From: Maribacter arenosus
Lineage (GTDB): Bacteria > Bacteroidota > Bacteroidia > Flavobacteriales > Flavobacteriaceae
Assembly: GCF_014610845.1 (NCBI RefSeq)
Contig: NZ_JABTCG010000005.1
Span: 124,001-188,000, forward strand
Reading direction: 5' to 3'
DNA length: 64,000 bases
The translations under genes were made by a program, and so were the position numbers. Below the pieces are notes generated by a model. The model was not told the origin of the DNA, did not search any database, and saw only the letters and a program-made list of their open reading frames with translations. Positions 27,433 to 36,148 of this stretch are shown piece by piece. Each line of letters begins with the position of its first letter. Positions within the stretch are counted from its first letter, which is position 1.

Positions 27433-27651
27433 ATGTACATCAATATAGATATACCGTTTCGTCTGAATTTCAATAATCTGGACGGAGATACACAGAAAAA
27501 ACTTATGGAACAATCCAAGAAAGAAGTAGAACTAAAATTCGGTCCTGAAATGAAAACATATGCTAAACAAAATCATTTGGACTATCAAGAAATTTTGGAA
27601 GAGGAGGCCATCAAGAACCTTTACAATTACAAATTCATGTTCACTATTTAA
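27433..27651 (+). CDS. Small hypothetical protein
   Basis: A 72-residue protein with no recognised family: it starts MYINIDIPFRLNFNNLD and is rich in Lys and Glu. It begins 11 nt after the radC-like stop and ends just before a terminator, so it belongs to the same transcript. Confidence 0.6.
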   Translation: MYINIDIPFRLNFNNLDGDTQKKLMEQSKKEVELKFGPEMKTYAKQNHLDYQEILEEEAIKNLYNYKFMFTI

Positions 27652-27674
27652 AGAAGGAGGTTTTAGAAAAATTG

Positions 27675-27704
27675 GGGCGACTTGTCAAAGTTGCCCTTTT
27701 CCTT
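27675..27704 (+). terminator. Terminator after the radC-like operon
   Basis: GGGCGACTT (27675-27683) pairs with AAGTTGCCC (27688-27696) with one G-U pair and a 4-nt loop, followed by TTTTCCTTTT. Confidence 0.7.
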
Positions 27705-28031
27705 TTAAGGAAATGTAACACTTTCCAATATTCAATATGAATTCCTTAAAAATGAATCTTTCTCATTCTTAAAAAACCATGTTTCAAGCCTAGTAGCTAT
27801 AAGAGCCTTTACCTTGAGGGAAAGGTATTTTTTTGACCCCTGCGGGGGAAAAAGGAATAGCAAGAGGATAACACGCTAAGGCGGTGTTATGATGTTTGAT
27901 TTCTTTTTCAATGCCTTGAAAATGAATTGATTATAGCTGTCATAGGCTTGAATTCGGCCTAGGAATAGGTCAAAAGTTTGTTGCAAAACATTCGGTAGAC
28001 CCCTGAAACATTGAAAAAGTTTGTTGCAAAA
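27705..28031. other. Noncoding region before bfmA with oriT-like repeats
   Basis: No gene is visible in this 325-bp stretch. It holds a CCCCTGCGGGG hairpin (27836-27846), an inverted repeat with arms ATAACAC (27868-27874) and GTGTTAT (27884-27890), and two direct copies of AAAGTTTGTTGCAAAA (27973-27988 and 28016-28031), the second touching the bfmA start. Inverted repeats just upstream of relaxase genes are typical of oriT; the direct repeats may be an autoregulation site. The nick site is not identifiable by eye. Confidence 0.5.
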
Positions 28032-28600
28032 TGAAGGTAAAAAACAAATACAAGTACGACTATCTAGCCTTGAACTTACGGGCGAATGTCGTTGTTCGCT
28101 TTCGTGCCTTCTCCAAAAAAGTGACCCGTTCCCATGCGGAAACCTTGACCGTTATGATGGACTTTTTTGAATGGCACAACTACTCGCCGCACCAACGTTT
28201 CGGTAAAGATGTAATCGCCGGACAGAAGAAAAACCGCAAGCGAATAGACGCCGTAATCGCCATCATTAAGTCTGTCGAGAAGTCTCAGAATATTCCAATT
28301 ATGAATATCGAGGCCATGCTGAAATCGCTCTTTAAAGAGGAAATAAAAAAGTACGCGCCCAAATTATTGGAGCCGAAAAAGATTGCTAAATCAGAACAAA
28401 AGCCCAAAGCCGAAAAGACTACCGTTTCAAGAATCGACTATGACCGAATCCAGGAAAAACTATCCGAAACTCGGGACCGATTGAAATACGTTTTGGAACG
28501 GACAGAACTGGTCAGTAACCGTTTTGGTAAGGACTTTTTAAAATTGGAAATCACTCGAGAAGAACTCGCCCGATTCAAAAGGGGCTTAAAAGATTCATGA
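28031..28600 (+). CDS. bfmA: BfmA/BtgA-family mobilisation accessory protein
   Basis: A 189-residue basic protein. The first 60 residues (LRANVVVRFRAFSKKVTRSHAETLTVMMDFF) resemble a ribbon-helix-helix DNA-binding region, followed by a coiled, lysine-rich tail (about 115-185). Proteins of this type act with the MobB relaxase at oriT. The gene ends 1 nt before mobB starts. Confidence 0.78.
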   Translation: MKVKNKYKYDYLALNLRANVVVRFRAFSKKVTRSHAETLTVMMDFFEWHNYSPHQRFGKDVIAGQKKNRKRIDAVIAIIKSVEKSQNIPIMNIEAMLKSLFKEEIKKYAPKLLEPKKIAKSEQKPKAEKTTVSRIDYDRIQEKLSETRDRLKYVLERTELVSNRFGKDFLKLEITREELARFKRGLKDS

Positions 28601-28601
28601 A

Positions 28602-29621
28602 ATGTATATAGCGATCACACCACAAAAAATGGGTCAAACTTATTCGAACAGCGCTGCGGATTATGTCGCCTATCTCGAAAAGGAAAACGAGGGTTTGGAA
28701 CAAGAAAATCAGGAACACTTTTTCAACCAGACGGAGGACCGAATTACTCCTGATAAAGTCATTTCGGAAATCGATGCCAATACCGCAAAACTCAAAAAAA
28801 CCGAACCCAAATTTTATTCGATCGTGGTCAGTCCAAGTCAACGTGAACTCAAAAAAATAGCGGACAATCCAGAGGCTTTAAAAACCTATACAAGGGAGTT
28901 AATGAAAGATTACGCCAAGTCCTTTTACCGGGAGAAACCGGTAACGGTAGATCAGATAAAATACTTCGCCAAAATAGAGCATGAACGTACCTATCGCGGA
29001 TTTGAAAAAGAGGTCTTGGAGAATGCGCCATATCGAAAACGCATCGCCAAGTTGGAGAACGATATCCGAAAAGTAGCGCGAGGTGAACTGAAGGGAACTA
29101 TCAAAAAATTGGAGCAAGAAATCGCAGCTTTAAAAGAAGCCGCACCACATCAAATCAACGGCCAGATGATTGTGGCCGGAATGAAAAAAGAGGGCAATCA
29201 ATCCCACATACATATCATCGTTAGCCGCAAGGATGTGACCAATACCTTTAGCCTTTCCCCTGGATCGAAGTACAAGGCTTCGGAAGTTGAAATGCATGGT
29301 AAAAAGGTACAACGGGGTTTCCATCGGGATCAGTTTTTTGAAAAAGCCGAACAGACCTTTGATAGAGTTTTTGGCTATGACCGCAACTTTGTGGAAACCT
29401 ATACCGCCAAGAAAACCTTGGTCAAGAATCCCGCTATGTTTCGGATGCTCTTGGGAAACCTACCAACCAACGAAAAAGCCCTTGCCTTGAAACTACTTTC
29501 AAAATCGGGAATGCGCATTCCATCCATACCCACCAACAAAGTGCAATTGGCCTTAAAAGTGTTTCACAGATTGAGACGGGGAATGCAACGGGCAATCGAA
29601 TCGGGATCAATAGGAATTTAA
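28602..29621 (+). CDS. mobB: MobB-type relaxase (DUF5712)
   Basis: A 339-residue relaxase that would nick oriT and lead the strand during conjugation. The N-terminus (MYIAITPQKMGQTYSNSAADY) and the metal-binding HIH (H202, H204 in GNQSHIHIIVSRKD) are typical of Bacteroidetes MobB/BtgB proteins. The nucleophile is probably a tyrosine in the N-terminal half, not assignable by eye. It sits between bfmA and mobC in the standard order. Confidence 0.85.
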   Translation: MYIAITPQKMGQTYSNSAADYVAYLEKENEGLEQENQEHFFNQTEDRITPDKVISEIDANTAKLKKTEPKFYSIVVSPSQRELKKIADNPEALKTYTRELMKDYAKSFYREKPVTVDQIKYFAKIEHERTYRGFEKEVLENAPYRKRIAKLENDIRKVARGELKGTIKKLEQEIAALKEAAPHQINGQMIVAGMKKEGNQSHIHIIVSRKDVTNTFSLSPGSKYKASEVEMHGKKVQRGFHRDQFFEKAEQTFDRVFGYDRNFVETYTAKKTLVKNPAMFRMLLGNLPTNEKALALKLLSKSGMRIPSIPTNKVQLALKVFHRLRRGMQRAIESGSIGI

Positions 29622-29630
29622 ATCAAAGCC

Positions 29631-31223
29631 ATGGAAGAACTGAATTTTAGTAGTGTGATGTTTACCCTTCTCTTTGGAAGCAGCCTTTGCTTTCTTTTGG
29701 TGCGTTTTGTCAAAGAAGGGTTCTTTATCAATATCCTTTGGATTGGACTCGGCCTTTTTTGGGCTTGGTCAAATGCTCCTCATACAAATCGATTTCTGTT
29801 GATTTTGTTGTTGATTGGATTGCCCCTATTGTTTGTCAATATCCTTTTCTATGTTTTCTTTCCCAAGGAGAGCGAATCGAATACCAATAGTAGGTATAAA
29901 GTGAAATTGCAAGTCTCAAAAGGGAATCTGCTTTTGGAAAACATCCGTAGGGGAATCGCCATTATCGGTGCCGCTGGAAGTGGTAAAACGGAAAGTGTGG
30001 TCTATCCCCTTTTAAATCATTTTAGCCAGTGGAACTTTAGTGGGGTCATCTATGATTACAAAGACTTTGAAATTACCGAAATGGCCTACCCCTTATTCAG
30101 TCAATGCGACATTCCCTTCTTTATAATCTCGTTCGACACCATTCATTCTAGGGTCAATCCCATTGCACCAAGATACCTGCCCGATGAGGAAAGTGTCAAC
30201 GAACTTTCACGGGTACTGGTGGAAAATCTATTGGAACAAAAGGACAACAATATGAACGCCACTACGCGGTTCTTTAACGATGTGGTAGAAGGTCTAGTGG
30301 GTGGCATGATATGGCGTTTGAAGACCGATTTTGAAAAATTCTGTACCCTGCCCCATTTGATCGCCCTCTATCAACATCTGGATACTGCCCAACTTATTGG
30401 GTTCCTATCGGACAATGTTACTTCAAAAGCAATGGCGGATGCCTTTATCAGTGGGGTGGATTCCGAACGGCAGACGGCCGGGGTCAAGAGTACCTTGGCC
30501 AATGCCTTTAAAAAGATAAGTACTCAACGGATCTTTATGGCGCTCTCTGCCGATGAAGTCGATTTGAACATCAATCGCAAGGATAATTTGGCGGTAGTCT
30601 CCGTGGTCAATAACCCAAAAATCGAAACGTCCCTCTCCCCTGTTATCGCGACCATCATTCATACCATGACCAAACAGATGAGCGTACGCAATCAAAACCC
30701 CTCTTTTTTGTTGATGGAGGAAGCGGCTACCTTGCGATTGCTGAATATGCACCGTATTCCTGCTACCTTACGTAGCTATGATATTGCCACGGTCTATGTA
30801 TTGCAGGACAAGATTCAAAATGACATGATTTATGGGCCCATGGCCAGCAAGGCGATTTTGGCCAATCTGTCCTATCAGTTTTTTGGGAAGGCCAATGACC
30901 CCGATACCGCCAAGTACTATGAACGCTTTTTTGAAATCGTCAAGAAAGAGACCAAAAGTGTGAACAAGGGCTATAACCTCAACTTTGATACCCGTGTCAC
31001 CAAAGGGGAAAGGGAAGTGGCGAAGACCCGTGCCGATGTTTTCTATGGCTTGAAACAAGGGACTTTTATTGTGTTGGCAGATGGAAAGGATAAGAAAGTG
31101 CAATTTAAAACACCTAAAATCATTAGGAAATTGCCTTTGCCGGAGCGGAATTTAAAAGAAAAACTTCAGGAGAACTTTGAGAAGATTCATCGGGAGGTAA
31201 AAGGATTGACTGACGAAAAATAA
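29631..31223 (+). CDS. mobC: MobC/TraG-like type IV coupling protein
   Basis: A 530-residue VirD4-type ATPase that delivers the relaxase-DNA complex to the transfer channel. Two or more N-terminal transmembrane helices (residues 8-85) precede Walker A (GAAGSGKTES, about 113) and Walker B (SFLLMEEAATL). The C-terminal part includes the TraM-recognition region (TVYVLQDKIQNDMIYG). Nine nt follow mobB. Complete by length. Confidence 0.9.
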   Translation: MEELNFSSVMFTLLFGSSLCFLLVRFVKEGFFINILWIGLGLFWAWSNAPHTNRFLLILLLIGLPLLFVNILFYVFFPKESESNTNSRYKVKLQVSKGNLLLENIRRGIAIIGAAGSGKTESVVYPLLNHFSQWNFSGVIYDYKDFEITEMAYPLFSQCDIPFFIISFDTIHSRVNPIAPRYLPDEESVNELSRVLVENLLEQKDNNMNATTRFFNDVVEGLVGGMIWRLKTDFEKFCTLPHLIALYQHLDTAQLIGFLSDNVTSKAMADAFISGVDSERQTAGVKSTLANAFKKISTQRIFMALSADEVDLNINRKDNLAVVSVVNNPKIETSLSPVIATIIHTMTKQMSVRNQNPSFLLMEEAATLRLLNMHRIPATLRSYDIATVYVLQDKIQNDMIYGPMASKAILANLSYQFFGKANDPDTAKYYERFFEIVKKETKSVNKGYNLNFDTRVTKGEREVAKTRADVFYGLKQGTFIVLADGKDKKVQFKTPKIIRKLPLPERNLKEKLQENFEKIHREVKGLTDEK

Positions 31224-31332
31224 ATGCGGAAAAATATCTTTTGATTAGAATTGTAGTATTACTTACTTTATAATCTTCAAGATAAGAGCAGAATCAGCTA
31301 ACAACTTAAGTTAGATAATATAACTTTTAACC

Positions 31333-31799
31333 ATGGATGGAATTTTTTATAATTTGAATGGTATAACTTCAAAAAAACCGATTACATCTAAGTTTTGGGT
31401 TCTCGAGTGGAATGATCAATTTTCTTTAAAAGAAAATGATATTACATTCGATTTAGACATGGATTTTGTTAAGCTAACTTATTTGGTTGCTAAAAAGATT
31501 TTTGGGAGCACCGAAAAATATCATCAATTGTTATTGACAACATCTACCCTTTATCCATATGCAGGAATTGATGCAGAAATTAAGATTTCGAAGGTGGAAT
31601 TTGAAAAAATTTCGCAAAAAGAGAAATCGATTGATAATAACAAGCTACTCTACTATTATGACTTTTTGAATATTATTAGTTCTTTGCAAAATTTAATACA
31701 AGAATCGAAATATATCTTTTGTGAGTTTTATAAAACATTAAATGTGAACACCTTTATGACCACTCAAAACCCTCTTAGTCCAAACGGACTAATGTTTGC
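31333..31799 (+). pseudogene. HEPN-like gene, 5' part (split by IS21)
   Basis: The first 156 codons of a gene that continues at 34415 once the IS21 copy and one TTTGC duplicate are removed. The rejoined frame is 951 nt (316 residues) with no frameshift, reading GLMFASGSIVTNIFSK across the junction. I do not recognise the N-terminal domain (starts MDGIFYNLNG). Its base composition is more AT-rich than the mob genes. Confidence 0.85.
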
Positions 31800-31883
31800 T
31801 GGCTATTTCGGAGTGATGGTGCCACCCGTTTCGGTCGAATGGTGCCACTTTGAGAGATACTGCAATTATAGTTAAAATTTGTT

Positions 31884-32624
31884 TTATTCCTTTTTTAAAA
31901 TTCCTTTTCTTAGCGACTCCCCTTTCAGGCCTATCCTGTGGGACGAGTTTACTATCCGGTCCAAAATGGCATCGGCGATGGTTCCTTCCCCGATAATATC
32001 GTACCATGCCGATACGGGTATCTGTGATGCTATGATGGTAGAGGTCTTGTTATGGCGGTCGTCGATAATGTCCATCAATGCTTCCCGTGCATGGTTGTCG
32101 AAGCTTTGCAGGCCGAAGTCGTCCAATATCAAGAGCTCCGCCTTTAGGAGCCTGTTCAGTTCCTTGAGATAGGTGCCGTCCACTTTGCTGAGCTTTAGTT
32201 TTTTGAGGAGCCTGGCGGTATTGGAGTATATGGTCCTGTATTGCATCATACACGCCTGGTGCCCCAGGGCCTGCCCCAAGTAACTTTTCCCTGTCCCGGA
32301 AGCCCCTGTGATGATGATGTTCTCCTTTCGGGACATAAAATCGAGCGTTGCCAGACGATCGAACATGTTCTTGTCCAGGTTCCTGTTCTGGTTATGGTCG
32401 ATGTCGGCAAGGTCGGCCCGTTGTTTGAACCCCGCCTGTTTCAGGAGCCTTTGGATCTTGCGGTTCTGGCGATCCTCCCATTGATGGTCGGTCAACAGGG
32501 CCAGGTACTCGTCGGGGGTGCTTTTTTCGATACGGTTGTCCTTTAGCTGTTGTAGGTGCAGCTCCGCCATTGCCCCCAGGCGCATCTGTTTCAGTTTTTC
32601 GACGGTCTGATTGTTGTTCATCAT
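31884..32624 (-). CDS. istB: IS21-family helper ATPase IstB
   Basis: A 246-residue DnaC-like AAA+ ATPase. Walker A is GASGTGKSYLGQALG, Walker B LLILDDFGLQ, and the sensor region is ASQIPVSAWYDIIGE. It helps the IstA transposase choose and engage target DNA. It lies 21 nt after istA. The frame is intact. Confidence 0.95.
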   Translation of the reverse strand: MMNNNQTVEKLKQMRLGAMAELHLQQLKDNRIEKSTPDEYLALLTDHQWEDRQNRKIQRLLKQAGFKQRADLADIDHNQNRNLDKNMFDRLATLDFMSRKENIIITGASGTGKSYLGQALGHQACMMQYRTIYSNTARLLKKLKLSKVDGTYLKELNRLLKAELLILDDFGLQSFDNHAREALMDIIDDRHNKTSTIIASQIPVSAWYDIIGEGTIADAILDRIVNSSHRIGLKGESLRKGILKKE

Positions 32625-32645
32625 ATCGGTTTTAAGTTATACGTT

Positions 32646-34199
32646 TTACTTGTAGTTGGAAGCTCCCCTTATATTTTGATGTTCCGGTATATGGGGCCTG
32701 TCCTCTTCCAGATCTTGGAAGAACAGTGAGCTTTCGTCAAGGTTGTTCTTCAGGATATTCCGGATGCGCCTATAGCTGACGGCATCGGCCTGCAAGGCCC
32801 GTTTGCAGGCATTGTCCAATCGCCGTGAACCGTAAGACCTATGTAACTGTATGACGCCCATGGCCCTTTTGTACCCTATCTCCGGATAATCGACACGGGC
32901 GATGATCTGCTCCACACAGGCGGCTACGTTGTTGCCGTGGGGGATCGCCCTGTTCCTGAAGAATTCCGGGCTCCAGTCGCTATAATGTCTATGGGTACTG
33001 CCCAGATGTTCCTTGTTGGTGGTATAGAACCCTTTGGAACCGTTGCGTTGGTGCAGCGCGATGCGCTGGCGGTTATAAAATACCTCTACCGCGCTCTTGG
33101 TATAATGGATAACGGTCTCCCTGCCGATATAACGATAGGGAACGCTATAGTAGGATTTGTCGGGGGAAAAATAGACATATCCTATTTTCTGCACTTTTGC
33201 CCTACAGTAGTCCTTGAGCTCGTAACGCGCGGCGGGCAGGGGCTTCAGGTATCCGCGTTCCGCGGACTGGAAGAGTTCCAGGCGGCTGGCCTCCTTGCGT
33301 TTGAACAACAGGTCGTTATAGCGTTCCAATAGGCTCTTTATCTCCCGGTTCAGGTCTTGCAGGGAGAAGAAGGTCATCTCCCGTAAGGGGTAATAGATAC
33401 GTTGGTAGGCGAGATGGACGGCATTCTCCACCAAGGCCTTGTCTTGCGGCGAATAGCCCCGTGCAGGATTGATCACGCAGTTGTAATGGCGCGCAAAGTC
33501 CTTGAAACTGCGGTTGATCTGCGCTTCGTACCTGCTGGATCTCGTGACGGCGGACTTCTGGTTGTCCGACACGATGGCCTTGGGTACGCCCCCATAAAAA
33601 CGTAGGGCGTTGTCGCAGCAGCCGATCAGGTCTTCCCGCTTTTGGCTCTTGCAGGCCTCTACATAGGTATACTGGCTATTGGGGAGTATCGCCACGAATA
33701 CCTCGACCGGAACGACTTCACCGGTGCGTTTGTCCACGACATGCAATTTCTTGCCCGCGAAGTCGATGAACATCTCCTTACCGGCCTCGTGTTCGAGTTT
33801 CATCGAACCCTTGATCTTTGCGTATTTGCGACGGTAGTGTTCCATGAACTGCGTATACCCGTACGGCTCCTTTGCCCTTTGCGCATATTCGTTATAATGG
33901 AACAGAAAGGTAAAGCCGGGATGGTTCCGGGCCTTGTTCATCCCCTCGAAATAGAGCATTAGCGCATCGTACCTTTCATTGTCGATGGTGGTACGGGAAG
34001 TGAAAAGTACCTCTAGGCGGGCATTCTCGAAGGTCAGCAGTTCCTTGAAGGTATAGTCGCTCCCCTTGAACAGGCGCATATACGTATTTACCGTATTGCG
34101 GGAGATGCCCAGGGAAACCCCTATGTTGCGGTTGCTGTAACCGTCAAGGTGTAAAGTGATAATCTGTTTTAGGTCCATTGGATCAAGTGTGTTGGCCAT
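32646..34199 (-). CDS. istA: IS21-family transposase IstA
   Basis: A 517-residue DDE transposase. The N-terminal helix-turn-helix is NIGVSLGISRNTVNTYMRLF; the rve integrase core starts near residue 135 (KEMFIDFAGKKLHVVD, first Asp) and includes AIVSDNQKSAV and YSPQDKALVENAVHL (Asp and Glu). The C-terminal Mu-like region follows. MDLKQII at 34178 is an alternative start. Intact, so the element may be mobile. Confidence 0.95.
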   Translation of the reverse strand: MANTLDPMDLKQIITLHLDGYSNRNIGVSLGISRNTVNTYMRLFKGSDYTFKELLTFENARLEVLFTSRTTIDNERYDALMLYFEGMNKARNHPGFTFLFHYNEYAQRAKEPYGYTQFMEHYRRKYAKIKGSMKLEHEAGKEMFIDFAGKKLHVVDKRTGEVVPVEVFVAILPNSQYTYVEACKSQKREDLIGCCDNALRFYGGVPKAIVSDNQKSAVTRSSRYEAQINRSFKDFARHYNCVINPARGYSPQDKALVENAVHLAYQRIYYPLREMTFFSLQDLNREIKSLLERYNDLLFKRKEASRLELFQSAERGYLKPLPAARYELKDYCRAKVQKIGYVYFSPDKSYYSVPYRYIGRETVIHYTKSAVEVFYNRQRIALHQRNGSKGFYTTNKEHLGSTHRHYSDWSPEFFRNRAIPHGNNVAACVEQIIARVDYPEIGYKRAMGVIQLHRSYGSRRLDNACKRALQADAVSYRRIRNILKNNLDESSLFFQDLEEDRPHIPEHQNIRGASNYK

Positions 34200-34239
34200 A
34201 TCGTGCTTTTATGTTAGCGCGATAAGGTATTACTTGATC

Positions 34240-34409
34240 TCCCGAAGTGGCACAAAACGAAACGTTACGACTGGCACAGATCGAAACCTTTTTAAGCTTG
34301 CCCAAAATCAACTGGCACAAATCGAACCGAGAACATTGGCACGGTTTGAACCGAAATCACTGGCACAAAGACTCCGAAATCGGTGGCACAATCCGAACCG
34401 AATTAGCCA
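34240..34409. repeat. Transposase-binding repeats at the istA-proximal end of IS21
   Basis: Six copies of a TGGCAC(A/G) core, most followed by CGAAAC/CGAACC or CCGAA-type bases, lie within about 150 bp; two more in inverse orientation (GGTGCCA) are at 31818 and 31841. Multiple terminal repeats are characteristic IstA sites. Confidence 0.75.
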
Positions 34410-34414
34410 TTTGC

Positions 34415-34898
34415 GTCGGGATCAATTGTAACGAATATCTTTTCCAAGGTAAACCACCTATTTATAAATTTAGCCAGTCAATTGGATTTCATTACCAAAA
34501 TTGTATACCAATTCGAGAACTTACCACATGATTTTAGTGACTATCCAAAACTCAAGTGTTCTAATATTTTGTATGGCGATTCGAAGAAAATTAAAAAAAA
34601 CAAAGGAGTCAACACCCTTTTCCATAAAACTAATAATATCCGTTTAATACTAAATTTAAGAAATGAAATTATACACAATTCTTCATTTGAAAACATTCCT
34701 AAGGTATATCAACTTTTTGAAGAGAATAAAATAGTTGAAAAGTTCATATTAATACCGGATACTACTGATGGTAATTTTGATAGTTATAAGAATCGAAATA
34801 GGTTTTTTAACAACGATACAAAGCTGAACGAAATTTTACCGGATTTAGTAACAGAATTTTGGACGAGTATGAGAAACACAGTTAAAACAATTTCATAA
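34415..34898 (+). pseudogene. HEPN-like gene, 3' part (split by IS21)
   Basis: The C-terminal 160 codons of the gene that starts at 31333. It includes LILNLRNEIIHNSSF, where RNEIIH fits the RX4-6H motif of HEPN domains, common in RNases of toxin-antitoxin and defence systems and in antiviral proteins. The tail is LVTEFWTSMRNTVKTIS. Without the N-terminal part and a promoter it is probably not expressed. Confidence 0.75.
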
Positions 34899-34917
34899 TT
34901 ATTTTGAAGAATACTCC

Positions 34918-35673
34918 TTAAACATAGACCAGTTGGGCTTTTGAGTCCTCAATATTTTTAATGAGTTTGTCTTCTGGAATTACATTGTCTATTAAGGGAG
35001 TTACCAAATCAATATATATTAATTTAAAATGCAAAAATATTAATTCCCCTATTTCATGCACGTCCGCATAGAAATTGTCGCTCCATTCCTCATGTGTTAT
35101 TCCGTTTTTAAGATAATAATTTAGCTTGTCAGTGTTCTCTTTCTGAATGTAGAACCAAGGATTGTTTTTTTTGCCTGTTAAGGCAAACACTCTTGCTGCA
35201 TCAAATTTATCTAAGAAAATTTCATCTTTGGTTGTTAAATCAGCTGCAAAAGTTTCAAGACCTATTTTTAGCAAAGTTCGTAAAAGCATATCTCTTTTCT
35301 CAGACATCGTTGGTATTATGGTTATTTTTTTTTGTCCACTTAGTGTTGATTCCTTAAAATAACTATTTGGTTCATATATTAATTTCCCTAAACCACCACC
35401 AGAGGTTAATTTACCCTCCCAATAGGAAAACCAGGGAGCTTTCCCTTTTTTAGTTGGTATGCCTAAAAGTGTTCTGAAATTTGAAAGCGGATGTGTTCCA
35501 AGTGCTTGTTGCTCTATTGTTGAGCCGAATTTATTTTGGCAGCTGTCGCAAAATAAGCCATCAGGCAATAGTGCCCAATCGCCCCCGCCCAACGATTCTG
35601 GAATAATATGTTCTTTTGTATTGAAAACTGAGGAATCAGTGGTTCTACAAAATATACATTTGGGTCGGGTCAC
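34918..35673 (-). CDS. HNH endonuclease-like protein
   Basis: A 251-residue protein with the compact HNH_5-like signature CIFCRTTDSS ... KEHIIPESLGG ... GLFCDSCQNKFGS in the first 55 residues: two zinc knuckles and the catalytic His. The remaining 195 residues resemble nothing I know. It probably cuts DNA or RNA. It is the last gene of a five-gene operon (10-nt gap to the preceding gene). Confidence 0.75.
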   Translation of the reverse strand: MTRPKCIFCRTTDSSVFNTKEHIIPESLGGGDWALLPDGLFCDSCQNKFGSTIEQQALGTHPLSNFRTLLGIPTKKGKAPWFSYWEGKLTSGGGLGKLIYEPNSYFKESTLSGQKKITIIPTMSEKRDMLLRTLLKIGLETFAADLTTKDEIFLDKFDAARVFALTGKKNNPWFYIQKENTDKLNYYLKNGITHEEWSDNFYADVHEIGELIFLHFKLIYIDLVTPLIDNVIPEDKLIKNIEDSKAQLVYV

Positions 35674-35683
35674 AAATAAATAA

Positions 35684-36136
35684 TTAGGTTCCTATATCAG
35701 GACTTTGAAATAAAGCTTTGATTAAAATATCAATAGCTATTTCTGCATCCTTTTGTTGTCTCCTCTCCAAATCATCTTCGTTTAAGATACTTAGTACCTG
35801 TTTATCCGTATGGCAATGGACGTAACTATTCCTCAATTGCCTAAGAACTGTAATATCCTCATTCCCTTTGCAATATTTTTCTAATAATCTGGCCGTTCCT
35901 ATCTTATCACATTGCGCTTCCGTTTCTCTAAGATGGGCATCAATTATTGATATCGATAGAATAACGACAGTTATCCAAGCTCCAAGGCAATAACAAGCTT
36001 TTGCTTCAAAAAATAAGGCTACCGCATGCTCACTAATGAGGTAGTTAGATTTATCAGTAAATTTTTCAACTTTATTCTCTATCCATTTCTGTCTTTTATC
36101 CCATAAAAGTTTGTTTGGATACTCTGACATTTTCAT
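35684..36136 (-). CDS. Small HEPN-like protein
   Basis: A 150-residue, mostly helical protein. RQLRNSYVHCH contains RNSYVH, an RX4H motif as in HEPN ribonucleases, preceded by ALFFEAKACYCLGAWITVVI as in HEPN helices that mediate dimers. Function is inferred from the motif only. Gaps are 12 nt to the preceding gene and 10 nt to the following one. Confidence 0.5.
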   Translation of the reverse strand: MKMSEYPNKLLWDKRQKWIENKVEKFTDKSNYLISEHAVALFFEAKACYCLGAWITVVILSISIIDAHLRETEAQCDKIGTARLLEKYCKGNEDITVLRQLRNSYVHCHTDKQVLSILNEDDLERRQQKDAEIAIDILIKALFQSPDIGT

Positions 36137-36148
36137 GTTTCAATAAAT

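Larger units (their letters stand above)
31800..34409 (-). mobile_element. IS21-family insertion sequence, complete, 2610 bp
   Basis: Ends are defined by inverted repeats: left TGGCTATTTCGG (31800), right, read on the minus strand, TGGCTAATTCGG (34409), each continuing to GTGCCACC. The element is flanked by a 5-bp duplication TTTGC (31795-31799 and 34410-34414). It carries istA and istB in the usual order and reads TG...CA at its ends as the family does. Confidence 0.93.

Noticed and set aside
31789-32007. Short ORFs across the IS21 left end
   Set aside because: They are shadows across the insertion border and istB and have no independent support.
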